DNA from: Enterococcus saccharolyticus subsp. saccharolyticus
GTDB taxonomy: Bacteria; Bacillota; Bacilli; Lactobacillales; Enterococcaceae
Direction of reading: 5' to 3'
Length of the DNA stretch: 64,000 nucleotides
Assembly (NCBI RefSeq): GCF_029023825.1
Contig: NZ_CP118957.1
Span: 2,317,794-2,381,793 of the forward strand
Shown here: piece by piece, positions 18,319 to 27,178 of the stretch
Layout of the letters: the number at the start of each line of letters is the position of its first letter
Position numbering within the stretch: the first letter of the stretch is position 1
Notes under the pieces: generated by a model
Seen by the model: the letters and a program-made list of their open reading frames with translations, nothing else
What the model was told of the DNA's origin: nothing
The model's database searches: none
Translations under genes and position numbers: made by a program

Positions 18319-18493
18319 TAGAAAACACGCCTTTCTGCATTAAGTAGCATTATATCTATCGATTAACATTTCTCTTTTTTAATCATTTATCCCTATATAA
18401 ATAACATTTTGTAATTAACCCTCTATAAATAATAAGAAATATCCTCTATTAATAGTTAGAAAAATCTATTATTATTTTAACTATCTATCTTAT
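18319..18493. other. AT-rich intergenic stretch
   Basis: This holds the upstream region of the PAS/MCP pseudogene (ribosome site AAGGCGTG on the minus strand) and is otherwise a low-complexity AT-rich stretch. I see no ORF or hairpin of note. Confidence 0.5.
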
Positions 18494-18742
18494 TTATTTT
18501 GAACAATGAATCTCCTTTTTCGAAACTTTAATAAACATCTTCTCTAATGGAATCTCTAAAATATGCGCAATGAGCGGAATCTCTTCCGGTTTAAAATTGA
18601 TGATGCCGTTCTCGCGCCGATAATATTTTGTTTTATCTAACACTTCAATTAAATTAACCATTTTTTGTAAGGAATCCCCTTTTTCAATACGGGCTTTTTT
18701 GATTAGTTCCAAATTCATCTTATAGGCTTTTCCATCCTCCAT
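18494..18742 (-). CDS. Small XRE-like helix-turn-helix protein
   Basis: This 82-residue protein has a helix-turn-helix-like layout (LIKKARIEKGDSLQKMVNLIEVLDKTKYYRRENGIINFKPEEIPLIAHILEIPLEKMF). The first helices are less canonical than in Cro/CI proteins, but the C-terminal half matches the family. The ATG at 18742 sits 7 bases after AGAGGTG. It is divergent from the XRE gene at 18891 across a 148-bp control region, so mutual regulation is possible. No phage genes are nearby. Confidence 0.6.
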   Translation of the reverse strand: MEDGKAYKMNLELIKKARIEKGDSLQKMVNLIEVLDKTKYYRRENGIINFKPEEIPLIAHILEIPLEKMFIKVSKKEIHCSK

Positions 18743-18776
18743 TTTCAACACCTCTCTTTCTCACTGTATATTTCCA

Positions 18777-18805
18777 TTTTAGAAACGTCAATACAGTTCG
18801 TTTCT
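18777..18805. promoter_or_regulatory. Inverted repeat between divergent XRE genes
   Basis: AGAAACG (18781-18787) and CGTTTCT (18799-18805) form a 7-bp inverted repeat with an 11-bp gap. The decamer TTTTAGAAAC (18777-18786) also occurs at 28343-28352, upstream of the paralogous XRE gene. It is a candidate operator for these regulators. Confidence 0.45.
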
Positions 18806-18890
18806 TTTTTATCAATATTTCGTAGCTTTTTTCGCAACGGTGCTAAAATGAAGCCATAATTATTCTGGGAAAGGAGCGTGTTTTTTTATA

Positions 18891-19172
18891 ATGACCAATG
18901 ACCTTGCGAAACGAATTATTGATTTACGGGAAAGCAAGAACTGGACACAAACACAGCTGGCTAAAAAAATGGATTTAAGCAAATCAATCATGAGCAAAAT
19001 TGAATCTGGACATCGCAAAATCACCACAGACGAATTAAAATCGTTGGCAGAAATTTTCGGTGTTTCAACAGATTATTTACTAGGAATTGCTTCATCCACT
19101 ACTTCTTCACAAACAACATCCTTCGATATTCACGATTTATTAGAATCTAATGCACAAGATTCTTTACAATAA
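18891..19172 (+). CDS. XRE family regulator, C terminus frameshifted
   Basis: The 93-residue product has a canonical HTH_3 domain (WTQTQLAKKMDLSKSIMSKIESGHRKITTDELKSLAEIFGVSTDYLLG). After DLLESNA it ends quickly at 19172. A different frame continues ILYNNQGFLSKTDRSYINDLL to a stop at 19257. The paralog at 28399 has LLNSDIQLKYADKFIVSEDEKDFF at the same place, so the frame change is probably a small deletion here, costing about 27 residues. The DNA-binding domain is intact. The ribosome site is GGAAAGGAG. Confidence 0.8.
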   Translation: MTNDLAKRIIDLRESKNWTQTQLAKKMDLSKSIMSKIESGHRKITTDELKSLAEIFGVSTDYLLGIASSTTSSQTTSFDIHDLLESNAQDSLQ

Positions 19173-19257
19173 TCAAGGTTTTCTTTCTAAAACAGACCGC
19201 TCTTACATCAATGACTTATTAGAAGTGTATTTCTCACATAAAGATGACGATAAATAA

Positions 19258-19300
19258 AAAGATTGGCATGAATGAGATGGATTCATGCCAATCTTTTTTA
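19258..19300 (+). terminator. Terminator after the XRE gene
   Basis: The perfect hairpin AAAGATTGGCATGAAT/ATTCATGCCAATCTTT runs into TTT. It lies just after the ancestral, frameshifted-out stop codon of the XRE gene, which supports the longer ancestral reading. Confidence 0.9.
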
Positions 19301-19327
19301 TGAAATTTTTTTCTAAATAGCTATTAT

Positions 19328-19382
19328 TTGACAGACAAAATGGACAAGTCTACAATAAACTTAATAATGATTACGATTGTAA
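19328..19382 (+). promoter_or_regulatory. copB promoter with a CopY-type operator
   Basis: TTGACA (19328-19333), a 17-bp spacer and TACAAT (19351-19356) make a near-consensus promoter. Downstream, TTACGATTGTAA (19371-19382) differs by one base from the cop box TACANNTGTA with its flanking T and A. A CopY repressor elsewhere in the genome probably controls this promoter. Confidence 0.72.
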
Positions 19383-19404
19383 ACTAAAAAAAGGAGTGCT
19401 TACA

Positions 19405-21462
19405 ATGAATCCCAATAATCACGAAATGCATCATACACATCACGATGAACATTCTCACATGCACGAAATGAACCATCAACAGATGACTGGCATGGAGCAT
19501 TCCATGCATATGGGGAATTTCAAACAAAAATTTTGGCTCTCTTTCGTATTGGCAATTCCTATTATTGTGTTGTCCCCAATGATGGGGCTGGAGTTACCGT
19601 TTCAATTTAGTTTTCCCGGATCAGAATGGGTCGTATTAATTTTAGCAACTATTCTCTTTTTCTATGGAGGACAACCTTTTTTAAGTGGCGCCAAAATGGA
19701 ACTCAAGCAAAAAAATCCCGCAATGATGACTTTGATTTCTTTAGGAATTACGGTTTCTTATCTTTACAGTGTTTATTCGTTTGTCGCGACACATTTTTTT
19801 CATCAACATGTGATGGACTTCTTTTGGGAACTGGCTAGCTTGATTGTCATTATGTTATTAGGGCATTGGATTGAGATGAATGCTGTTTCTAATGCTAGTA
19901 ATGCCTTACAAAAATTAGCTGAACTGTTGCCTGATGAAGTAACAAAGCTACATGCTGATGGTCATGAAGAACGACTTTCTCTACAAGCTGTTTACGAAAA
20001 AGATATCTTAATCGTTCGCGCAGGAGATAAGATGCCCACAGATGGGGTAATTTTGAAAGGTCAATCAATTGTTGACGAATCTGCAGTAACTGGCGAATCC
20101 AAAGGGGTTAAAAAAGCAATTGGCGACCGTGTCATTGGGGGTTCCGTCAATGGCGATGGCACGATTCAAATTCAAGTGACAGGCACAGGCAAAACGGGCT
20201 ATTTGGCAAAAGTAATGGAAATGGTTCGCAAAGCACAAGCTGAAAAATCGCATTTAGAAGCATTATCCGACAAAGTTGCGAAATGGCTCTTTTATGTCGC
20301 CTTAACCGTAGGATTGATTGCTTTTATTATCTGGCTCTCTTTTACCGATTTACCGACTGCCTTAGAACGCATGGTCACCGTTTTTATCATCGCATGTCCT
20401 CATGCTTTAGGTTTAGCTATTCCTTTAGTAGTAGCGCGCGCCACTTCCATCGCTGCCAAAAGTGGGCTTTTGTTAAAAAATCGCAATGCGCTTGAAAATG
20501 CCCATGATATTGAGATGATTTTCTTAGATAAAACAGGAACGCTGACCCAAGGAACGTTTGCTGTGACCGGTGTTGAAGTGATGGATACCACTTACTCTAG
20601 TGAAACGATGCTAAAATATATTGGTGCATTAGAAGCGTCCGCAAACCATCCAATTGCAACAGGAATTATGAACTATTTAAAAGAGAAACAAATCACGCCT
20701 TACACAGCACAAGACGAACAAAATATTTCTGGGGTAGGATTATCTGGAAGTATCGAAGGTAAAACGGTTAAGATTATTAATCAAAAAGAGCTGCAACGAA
20801 TAGGACAAACCATCGATACTCATTTGCTTCAACCGTATCAAGAACAAGGCAATACCATCAGTTTTCTGATAATTGACGACCAGCTAATTGGGTTTATCGC
20901 GTTAGGAGACACAATCAAGCCAGAAGCCCAACAGTTCATCGCTCAATTACAACAACGCGGCATTGAACCGGTCATGCTAACTGGTGACAATGAAGAAGCA
21001 GCTAAAAATGTAGCTCACTATTTAAACATGACCACTTACTACGCAAATTTATTGCCTGACGACAAAGAACGGATTGTCTCTGATTGGACAAAAAAAGATA
21101 AACGACTCATGATGGTTGGTGATGGTATTAATGATGCCCCTAGTCTAGCTCGTGCGACAATTGGCGTAGCTATCGGTGCTGGGACGGATGTTGCCATTGA
21201 TTCTGCCGATGTCGTATTGACCAATAGCAATCCTGAAGATATTTTACATTTCTTGAATTTAGCCCAAGCGACGCGTAAGAAAATGATTCAAAATCTTTGG
21301 TGGGGTGCTGGTTATAACATTCTGGCAATTCCCTTAGCAGCAGGTGTGTTAGCCCCCTTTGGATTTTTATTGAGTCCGGCAGTCGGCGCCATTTTGATGT
21401 CACTTAGTACGATTGTAGTAGCCTTAAATGCGATGACATTAACACTCAAAAAAGGACTATGA
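19405..21462 (+). CDS. copB: Copper-exporting P1B-type ATPase, CopB class
   Basis: This 685-residue P-type ATPase has a His/Met-rich N terminus (residues 1-38) in place of an HMA domain. It has the CPH membrane motif in FIIACPHALGLAIPLV, phosphorylation motif DKTGTLTQG, TGES and the hinge GDGINDAPSLA. CPH plus a histidine-rich tail is the mark of CopB, which exports Cu(I)/Ag(I) in Enterococcus. The ATG at 19405 has AAGGAGTG upstream. Unlike the classical copYZAB operon, it stands alone: no copY, copZ or copA is nearby, and a terminator follows. Confidence 0.92.
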   Translation: MNPNNHEMHHTHHDEHSHMHEMNHQQMTGMEHSMHMGNFKQKFWLSFVLAIPIIVLSPMMGLELPFQFSFPGSEWVVLILATILFFYGGQPFLSGAKMELKQKNPAMMTLISLGITVSYLYSVYSFVATHFFHQHVMDFFWELASLIVIMLLGHWIEMNAVSNASNALQKLAELLPDEVTKLHADGHEERLSLQAVYEKDILIVRAGDKMPTDGVILKGQSIVDESAVTGESKGVKKAIGDRVIGGSVNGDGTIQIQVTGTGKTGYLAKVMEMVRKAQAEKSHLEALSDKVAKWLFYVALTVGLIAFIIWLSFTDLPTALERMVTVFIIACPHALGLAIPLVVARATSIAAKSGLLLKNRNALENAHDIEMIFLDKTGTLTQGTFAVTGVEVMDTTYSSETMLKYIGALEASANHPIATGIMNYLKEKQITPYTAQDEQNISGVGLSGSIEGKTVKIINQKELQRIGQTIDTHLLQPYQEQGNTISFLIIDDQLIGFIALGDTIKPEAQQFIAQLQQRGIEPVMLTGDNEEAAKNVAHYLNMTTYYANLLPDDKERIVSDWTKKDKRLMMVGDGINDAPSLARATIGVAIGAGTDVAIDSADVVLTNSNPEDILHFLNLAQATRKKMIQNLWWGAGYNILAIPLAAGVLAPFGFLLSPAVGAILMSLSTIVVALNAMTLTLKKGL

Positions 21463-21481
21463 CGTAAGTAAAAACAAGACA

Positions 21482-21552
21482 AAAATATCCGAACAAACTA
21501 GAATGAATGCCATCAAATTTAGGAACATTCTTCTATTGTTCGGATATTTTAT
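21482..21552. terminator. Bidirectional terminator between copB and the kinase gene
   Basis: The long inverted repeat AAAATATCCGAACAA with TTGTTCGGATATTTT, plus an inner TAGAATG/CATTCT stem, separates two convergent genes and can end transcription from both sides. Confidence 0.85.
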
Positions 21553-21585
21553 TATTAAACGACTTATGTCACAGCCTTTTTTTGG

Positions 21586-22239
21586 TTACTGCACTTCTTG
21601 ACGGATCTCTTGTAATTTTGCTTCAATTACATCCAAGACTGTTTCAGCAGCTTGCGTATCTTCTACAAAATTCAGTTGATCGCCATCAATTTGAATTTTC
21701 GGACTTGCATCATATTCAGCAAACCATTGATCGTAACGACGATTCAATTCTTCATAATAATCATATAAATCTGGATCGTGTTCAATTTGTTCAAACTCGC
21801 GACCACGTTTTTTGATGCGTTCCAACATGGTTGGGAAAGATACACGAATATGAACCAACAAATCAGGATGTTTTTTATGTGAAGCATACGGTAATTCTTC
21901 TAACATATTGGCTAATAACTCATCATACACGCGTACTTCAGTATCCGTTGCACGACCTAAATCCGCATTCAAATGAAACAATAAAGAATCTTCATAAATC
22001 GACCGATCCAATACATTATTATCATCTTTTAACGCTTGTTTAATACTGTCAAAACGTTTATTTAAAAAATAAATTTGTAATAAAAAAGCATATTTATTTG
22101 GATCTTCATAAAACAGTGGCAACACTTCGTTGTCATCAACGGATTCATAAAAAGCTTGACTACCTAGACGATTAGCCAATAATGCTGTCAAACTTGACTT
22201 CCCGGCACCAATCGTTCCTGCTAATACAATCACACTCAT
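21586..22239 (-). CDS. Deoxynucleoside kinase (dAdo/dGuo kinase family)
   Basis: This 217-residue kinase has P-loop AGTIGAGKSSLT, the family DRSIYEDSLLFH motif, and the lid KKRGREFEQ. It phosphorylates deoxyadenosine or deoxyguanosine (or deoxycytidine) with ATP in the salvage pathway. The start at 22239 gives MSVIVLAG, as in homologs, although GGAGGAA is only about two bases upstream. An ATG 20 bases earlier is an alternative but has no ribosome site. It is transcribed alone from a promoter carrying NrdR-type boxes, which ties it to dNTP control. Confidence 0.85.
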   Translation of the reverse strand: MSVIVLAGTIGAGKSSLTALLANRLGSQAFYESVDDNEVLPLFYEDPNKYAFLLQIYFLNKRFDSIKQALKDDNNVLDRSIYEDSLLFHLNADLGRATDTEVRVYDELLANMLEELPYASHKKHPDLLVHIRVSFPTMLERIKKRGREFEQIEHDPDLYDYYEELNRRYDQWFAEYDASPKIQIDGDQLNFVEDTQAAETVLDVIEAKLQEIRQEVQ

Positions 22240-22256
22240 TTCCTCCAACTCACTCA

Positions 22257-22320
22257 TCACTAAATATAGTATTATTTTTTCAACTTACCTACTGTACCCC
22301 ACTATATATAGTATGGTCAA
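22257..22320 (-). promoter_or_regulatory. Deoxynucleoside kinase promoter with two NrdR-type boxes
   Basis: On the minus strand TTGACC (22320-22315), an 18-bp spacer and TACAGT (22296-22291) form the promoter. The spacer contains CACTATATATAGT, which fits the NrdR-box core CWATATATWG exactly. A second box, CACTAAATATAGT on the plus strand (22257-22272), differs at one base. The boxes are 42 bp apart, four helical turns, as paired NrdR sites usually are. Confidence 0.68.
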
Positions 22321-22474
22321 GCGAAAGTTAGCTAAACTTTACGTAAGAAAATTCTCAAAAAAAGTCTTAAGATTTAGGATTTTTTCTTAGAATCAACATT
22401 GAGGGCTTAACGAGACGGCATTAATCTAGTAAAATAGCTAAAGGATTCTATTATGAAAAAGAAAGAGGTACGTC

Positions 22475-23410
22475 ATGTTAGCACAGGGTATTGGAAAAGC
22501 CACTGGAAAAATTATTTTGATGGGAGAACATTCTGTCGTTTATGGCGAACCAGCAATTGCGTTTCCTTTTAGCGGGACACAAGTTATCGCTACTGTGAAA
22601 GAAAATCAGGTTGTGTCGTTATGCTCTACTTATCACGAAGGAACATTCGACCAAGCACCTTTAGGATTAGCAAATATCCAACAATTAACCACCAAACTAC
22701 AACAACATTTACATACGCCCAACTTTCATTTAACCATTCAAAGCACTATTCCTTCTGAACGTGGAATGGGATCAAGCGCTGCTGTAGCTGTAGCTGTGAC
22801 ACGTGCTTTTTTTGACTGGCAAGAAAAAAATTTGTCACAAGCAACCTTGCTTGAATATGTGAATTTTTCAGAAAGCATTGCGCATGGCAATCCAAGTGGG
22901 ATCGATGCTGCCGCAACAAGTGGCAACAACCCTATCTATTTTGAGCGTGGCAAAGACTTTTTGCCTTTCCCTCTAAATATTGATGCCTATTTATTAGTCG
23001 CTGATACGGGAATTAAAGGACAAACACGCGCAGCTGTTCGTTCAGTCGCAGCTTTATTTGAAACAGCGCCCGATGAAACCAGTTTAGCTATTCATCAATT
23101 GGGGGTATTAGCCAAAACAGCCAAAGAAGCAATTGTTCATAACGAAGCCAAAAAACTTGGACTTGCTATGACAAAAGCACAAGACTATTTAAAACAATTA
23201 ACCGTCAGCAATAACACCTTAGATACTTGCATGGAACTAGCATTAACTGAAGGTGCACTTGGCGCCAAACTAACTGGTGGCGGTCGTGGAGGGTGTTTTC
23301 TAGTCCTTTGTGACACCAAAGAAAAAGCCGAAATAATTGCGACGAAACTAAAAGCATATGGAGTCAAAGATATTTGGCTTCAAGGATTAGGAGTTTATCA
23401 ACATGTATAA
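22475..23410 (+). CDS. mvaK1: Mevalonate kinase
   Basis: This 311-residue GHMP kinase has KIILMGEHSVVYGEPAIAFP at the N terminus, the ATP-binding PSERGMGSSAAVAVAV loop, SGIDAAATSGNNPI and the C-terminal KLTGGGRGGCF. It makes 5-phosphomevalonate, the first step of this operon. A TTAACG-17-TAAAAT promoter precedes it. Its end overlaps mvaD by 8 bases. Confidence 0.96.
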   Translation: MLAQGIGKATGKIILMGEHSVVYGEPAIAFPFSGTQVIATVKENQVVSLCSTYHEGTFDQAPLGLANIQQLTTKLQQHLHTPNFHLTIQSTIPSERGMGSSAAVAVAVTRAFFDWQEKNLSQATLLEYVNFSESIAHGNPSGIDAAATSGNNPIYFERGKDFLPFPLNIDAYLLVADTGIKGQTRAAVRSVAALFETAPDETSLAIHQLGVLAKTAKEAIVHNEAKKLGLAMTKAQDYLKQLTVSNNTLDTCMELALTEGALGAKLTGGGRGGCFLVLCDTKEKAEIIATKLKAYGVKDIWLQGLGVYQHV

Positions 23411-24395
23411 TGGAAAAGCACGTGCATATACAAATATTGCCTTAATCAAATATTGGGGAAAAAAAGACAAAGAATTAATTTTACCGATGAACAATAGTTT
23501 GTCCTTAACTTTAGATGCTTTTTACACAGAAACAAGTGTCTCTTTCTCTCCCTATCACACCAAAGATAGTTTTGTATTAGATGGACAACTACAAGACGAA
23601 AAAGCGACTGCCAAAGTTAGCCGCTTCTTAGATATTGCTCGTAAAAAAGCTGGTGTGAACGACTTTGCTCAAGTTGAAAGTCAAAATTTCGTTCCTACTG
23701 CTGCTGGTTTAGCTTCTTCTGCTAGTGGATTAGCTGCTTTAGCTGGTGCTTGTAATGATGCCTTACAATTAGGTTTATCAGAAAAAGAACTCTCACAACT
23801 TGCTCGCCGTGGTTCTGGTTCTGCTTGTCGTAGTGTCTTTGGCGGGTTTGTTGAATGGGAAAAAGGGCATTCAGATGACACCTCCTATGCGCAAGTCGTT
23901 CCTTCTGATGACTGGGAAGAAGAATTGGCCATGATTTTTATTTTGATTAATGACCAACAAAAAGATGTCTCTAGTCGTGATGGTATGGAACGAACAGTCG
24001 CTACATCTGATTTTTACGATGGTTGGCTAGAAACTGTTAGCCGAGATATTCAAACAGCGAAACAAGCGATTGCTGCCAAAGACTTCCAAGCATTAGGCGA
24101 AGTAACTGAAGCCAATGGGTTAAAAATGCACGCCACTACTTTAGCAGCAACACCACCTTTTACTTATTGGTCACCAGATAGCTTAAAAGCGATGAATAAA
24201 GTCCGTCAAATTCGTCAAACAGGACTTGCTTGTTACTTTACAATGGATGCTGGTCCAAATGTCAAAGTCTTATGTCAGAAAAAAGATGTCTCCGCCATTT
24301 TAGCGGCCTTACAAGAAGACTTTACCAAAGAACAATTAACCTGTGCGTATGCCGGTGAAGGGTTGAAATCTTTAGAAATGGAAGTGGCAAAATGA
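23403..24395 (+). CDS. mvaD: Diphosphomevalonate decarboxylase
   Basis: This 330-residue GHMP-family enzyme has ALIKYWGKKDKELILPMNNSLS, FVPTAAGLASSASGLAALA and a RRGSGSACRSVFGGFVEW segment, all typical of MvaD. It turns 5-diphosphomevalonate into isopentenyl diphosphate with ATP. It overlaps mvaK1 by 8 bases and mvaK2 by an ATGA, so the four pathway genes are translationally coupled. Confidence 0.96.
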   Translation: MYNGKARAYTNIALIKYWGKKDKELILPMNNSLSLTLDAFYTETSVSFSPYHTKDSFVLDGQLQDEKATAKVSRFLDIARKKAGVNDFAQVESQNFVPTAAGLASSASGLAALAGACNDALQLGLSEKELSQLARRGSGSACRSVFGGFVEWEKGHSDDTSYAQVVPSDDWEEELAMIFILINDQQKDVSSRDGMERTVATSDFYDGWLETVSRDIQTAKQAIAAKDFQALGEVTEANGLKMHATTLAATPPFTYWSPDSLKAMNKVRQIRQTGLACYFTMDAGPNVKVLCQKKDVSAILAALQEDFTKEQLTCAYAGEGLKSLEMEVAK

Positions 24396-25483
24396 TTGAA
24401 GTATCTGCTCCGGGAAAATTATATATTGCTGGTGAATATGCGGTCGTTGAACCAGGACATCCTGCGATTATTGTTGCTGTAGACCAATTTATTACGGTGA
24501 CGATTGATAGTGCAACGAAAAATGGCAGTATTCAATCACAACAATACAGTGAATTACCGATTCGTTGGACACGTCGCAATGGCGAATTAGTGTTAGACCA
24601 TCGAGAAAATCCTTTTCACTACATTTTAGCAGCAATTCGTTTAACTGAAAAATATGCACTAGAACAAGGAACCTTGCTGGCTTTTTATGATTTAAAAGTA
24701 ACCAGTGAATTAGATAATTCGAATGGAAGAAAATATGGTCTCGGTTCAAGTGGTGCCGTAACAGTCGCGACTGTCAAAGCATTGAACCTCTTTTACGACT
24801 TAAACATGGATCAACTAACGCAATTCAAAATTGCTGCATTAGCTCATTTAGCTGTTCAAGGAAATGGTTCGTGTGGGGATATTGCCGCAAGTTGTTACGG
24901 TGGATGGCTCGCTTTTTCAACATTTGATCATAGTTGGGTAAAAGAAAAGCAAAAAACATGGTCTATGTCACATCTATTAAGTAGTGACTGGCCACAATTA
25001 TCCATCAAACCATTAGCCATGCCGAAAAATTTACGTTTGTTAATCGGATGGACAGGTAGTCCAGCGTCTACGTCTGATTTAGTTGACCAAGTGAATCAAT
25101 CCACACAAAACCAATCAGAAAAACAAGAAGCTTATCAACAATTTTTAACAAACAGCAAGACTTGTGTCGAAGATTTAATTGATGGATTTGTCGATGGCAA
25201 TGTCACAAAAATTAAACAAATGATTAGTAAAAATCGACAATTATTAGCTGATTTATCCTGCATTACTGGTGTCCGTATTGAAACACCTGCATTGAAGCAA
25301 CTGTGCGATCTTGCTGAAGCATGTGGTGGCGCAGCTAAATCATCTGGAGCTGGTGGCGGTGATTGTGGGATTGTGATTGCCGATCAAAAAACGGGTATTT
25401 TGCCTTTAATGAGTCGTTGGGAAAAAGCCGAAATCACCCCTCTACCCTTACATGTCTATCATTATCGAGGAGGAATTAAATGA
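24392..25483 (+). CDS. mvaK2: Phosphomevalonate kinase
   Basis: This 363-residue GHMP kinase shows APGKLYIAGEYAVVEPGHPA, the KYGLGSSGAVTVATVKAL ATP loop and the C-terminal KSSGAGGGDCGI. It makes 5-diphosphomevalonate, the substrate of MvaD. ATGA overlaps link it to mvaD before and fni after. Confidence 0.96.
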   Translation: MIEVSAPGKLYIAGEYAVVEPGHPAIIVAVDQFITVTIDSATKNGSIQSQQYSELPIRWTRRNGELVLDHRENPFHYILAAIRLTEKYALEQGTLLAFYDLKVTSELDNSNGRKYGLGSSGAVTVATVKALNLFYDLNMDQLTQFKIAALAHLAVQGNGSCGDIAASCYGGWLAFSTFDHSWVKEKQKTWSMSHLLSSDWPQLSIKPLAMPKNLRLLIGWTGSPASTSDLVDQVNQSTQNQSEKQEAYQQFLTNSKTCVEDLIDGFVDGNVTKIKQMISKNRQLLADLSCITGVRIETPALKQLCDLAEACGGAAKSSGAGGGDCGIVIADQKTGILPLMSRWEKAEITPLPLHVYHYRGGIK

Positions 25484-26520
25484 ACCGCAAAGATGAGCAC
25501 GTCTCTTTAGCCAAAGCTTTTCACAAAACGAAACGAAATGATTTTGACGATGTCGCTTTGCTCCATCGTTCATTTCCTAGCGTCCGAGTAAGTGATGTTT
25601 CCATTGCTACCGAGCTTTTTGAACAGCCATTAAGCAATCCTTTTTTCATCAACGCAATGACTGGTGGGAGCGAAAAAACCAAACAATACAATCAACAGCT
25701 CGCGATTTTAGCACGTGAAACAGATTTAATGATGGCAACTGGCTCCGTTTCAGCCGCATTAAAAGACCCGACTGTCGCAGATTCGTATCAAATTGTCCGT
25801 AAAGAACATCCAAATGGTTGTTTTTTAGCAAACGTTGGTGCTGGGACGTCTTTAGAAAATGCGCAACGTGCAGTGGACTTGTTTGAAGCAAATGCGTTGC
25901 AAATCCATTTAAATGCGCCACAAGAGCTAGTTATGCCAGAAGGTGACCGTGATTTCACAAATTGGCTACAAACCATTGAAGAGATTGCTACGCACTTAGA
26001 AATCCCTGTGATTGTAAAAGAAGTTGGTTTTGGCATGACACGCGAAACGATTCAACAACTTTTATCCGTAGGTGTCACCATCATTGACGTTGCGGGTAGC
26101 GGTGGTACAAGCTTTACACAAATTGAAAATGCACGCCGCAAACAGCGTGAATTTGCCTATTTAGATAACTTCGGCATTTCCAATGTCGCTTCACTTTTAG
26201 AAGCGAAAGATGTTCCGGTACCGTTTGAATTGATTGCTTCAGGTGGTATTCGTAATGCGTACGATATCTTTAAAGCACTCTGCTTTGGTGCGCAAACAGT
26301 CGGTATCGCAGGTACAATTTTAAACCATTTATTATCAAATGGCTTAGAAGAAACAATTGCTTTAGTCCGTCAATGGCAAAGTGAATTGCATATCCTATAC
26401 GCGATGACTGGTACAACCGAAACCGCCAAACTAAAAAAAGTGCCGCTTATTTTAACTGGTCATGCCAAAGAATGGTGTGAACTACGAAATATTGATTATA
26501 AAAAATATAGCTCACGCTAA
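25480..26520 (+). CDS. fni: Isopentenyl-diphosphate delta-isomerase, type 2
   Basis: This 346-residue FMN-dependent enzyme has INAMTGGSEKTKQYNQQLA, the VKEVGFGMTRETIQ segment, VAGSGGTSF for phosphate binding, and ASGGIRNAYDIFKAL. It interconverts isopentenyl and dimethylallyl diphosphate. It is the last gene of the operon and is followed directly by a terminator. Confidence 0.96.
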   Translation: MNRKDEHVSLAKAFHKTKRNDFDDVALLHRSFPSVRVSDVSIATELFEQPLSNPFFINAMTGGSEKTKQYNQQLAILARETDLMMATGSVSAALKDPTVADSYQIVRKEHPNGCFLANVGAGTSLENAQRAVDLFEANALQIHLNAPQELVMPEGDRDFTNWLQTIEEIATHLEIPVIVKEVGFGMTRETIQQLLSVGVTIIDVAGSGGTSFTQIENARRKQREFAYLDNFGISNVASLLEAKDVPVPFELIASGGIRNAYDIFKALCFGAQTVGIAGTILNHLLSNGLEETIALVRQWQSELHILYAMTGTTETAKLKKVPLILTGHAKEWCELRNIDYKKYSSR

Positions 26521-26577
26521 AAAAGAAGGCTGAGATACCGTTTTGTTTAACCACAAAACAGTATCTCAGCCTCTTAT
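26521..26577 (+). terminator. Terminator of the mevalonate operon
   Basis: The hairpin AGGCTGAGATAC with GTATCTCAGCCT, with an inner GTTTTGT/ACAAAAC stem, ends in TCTTATCT. It also lies between convergent genes and may work both ways. Confidence 0.85.
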
Positions 26578-26580
26578 CTA

Positions 26581-27063
26581 TTATCTTCTACTTAATAATC
26601 GTTGGAAAAATCCTTGTTTGCATACAGCTGGGACTTCATCTAAATCAACCAACTGATCTTTTAACATGCGTTGAAATTCCAAATTATCCTGTAACATCAA
26701 ACTATTTAATTCTAATACACCTTGCAAACTAGTCCATGTACGACGAAGTTCTCCTTCTTTTTGCCCAAACAGTTCGCCATCTTCTTCAATTAATTGCGCC
26801 AATTCTTCTACCAATGAACGTACTAATTGATTTTGCTCACCTAATAAAGCAGAAATCTCTGTTGGTTCAATCGCTTTTGTTGCTGCCCCTTCGACAAAGT
26901 CTGTCACAATCGACAAGCTGTCTGCATAATCACGTAATTCAAAAATAAACGTCTGTGTTATTTCACGATTCATCAATGAACGATTTTGGCATAAACGCTG
27001 TTGTAACGCCACCAAACTCACTTGTGATTCAGCAAGCTGTCGTAATTGTTCTTCTATCGCCAT
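26581..27063 (-). CDS. Conserved-looking helical protein of unknown function
   Basis: This 160-residue protein is rich in Leu, Gln and Glu and is predicted mainly helical (LRQLAESQVSLVALQQRLCQ, LVRSLVEELAQLIEEDGELF). It has no signal peptide or membrane segment. The ATG at 27063 lies 12 bases after AGGAGT, so a GTG at 27075 cannot be excluded. It stands alone between the mevalonate terminator and the Mga-like pseudogene. I do not recognise the family. Confidence 0.65.
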   Translation of the reverse strand: MAIEEQLRQLAESQVSLVALQQRLCQNRSLMNREITQTFIFELRDYADSLSIVTDFVEGAATKAIEPTEISALLGEQNQLVRSLVEELAQLIEEDGELFGQKEGELRRTWTSLQGVLELNSLMLQDNLEFQRMLKDQLVDLDEVPAVCKQGFFQRLLSRR

Positions 27064-27178
27064 TTTGTTTTGCACACTCCTAAATTGTTGATAGATACAG
27101 TCTACTCCAAAGCAAAAATTCGTCAAGAGAAAACCGCTATTTATTTAGACAAAATGAGAAAAACATTCATTGATAGGT

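Noticed and set aside
18494-19172. Divergent small XRE genes as a prophage or integrative-element control region
   Set aside because: No integrase, attachment repeat or phage structural gene is nearby.
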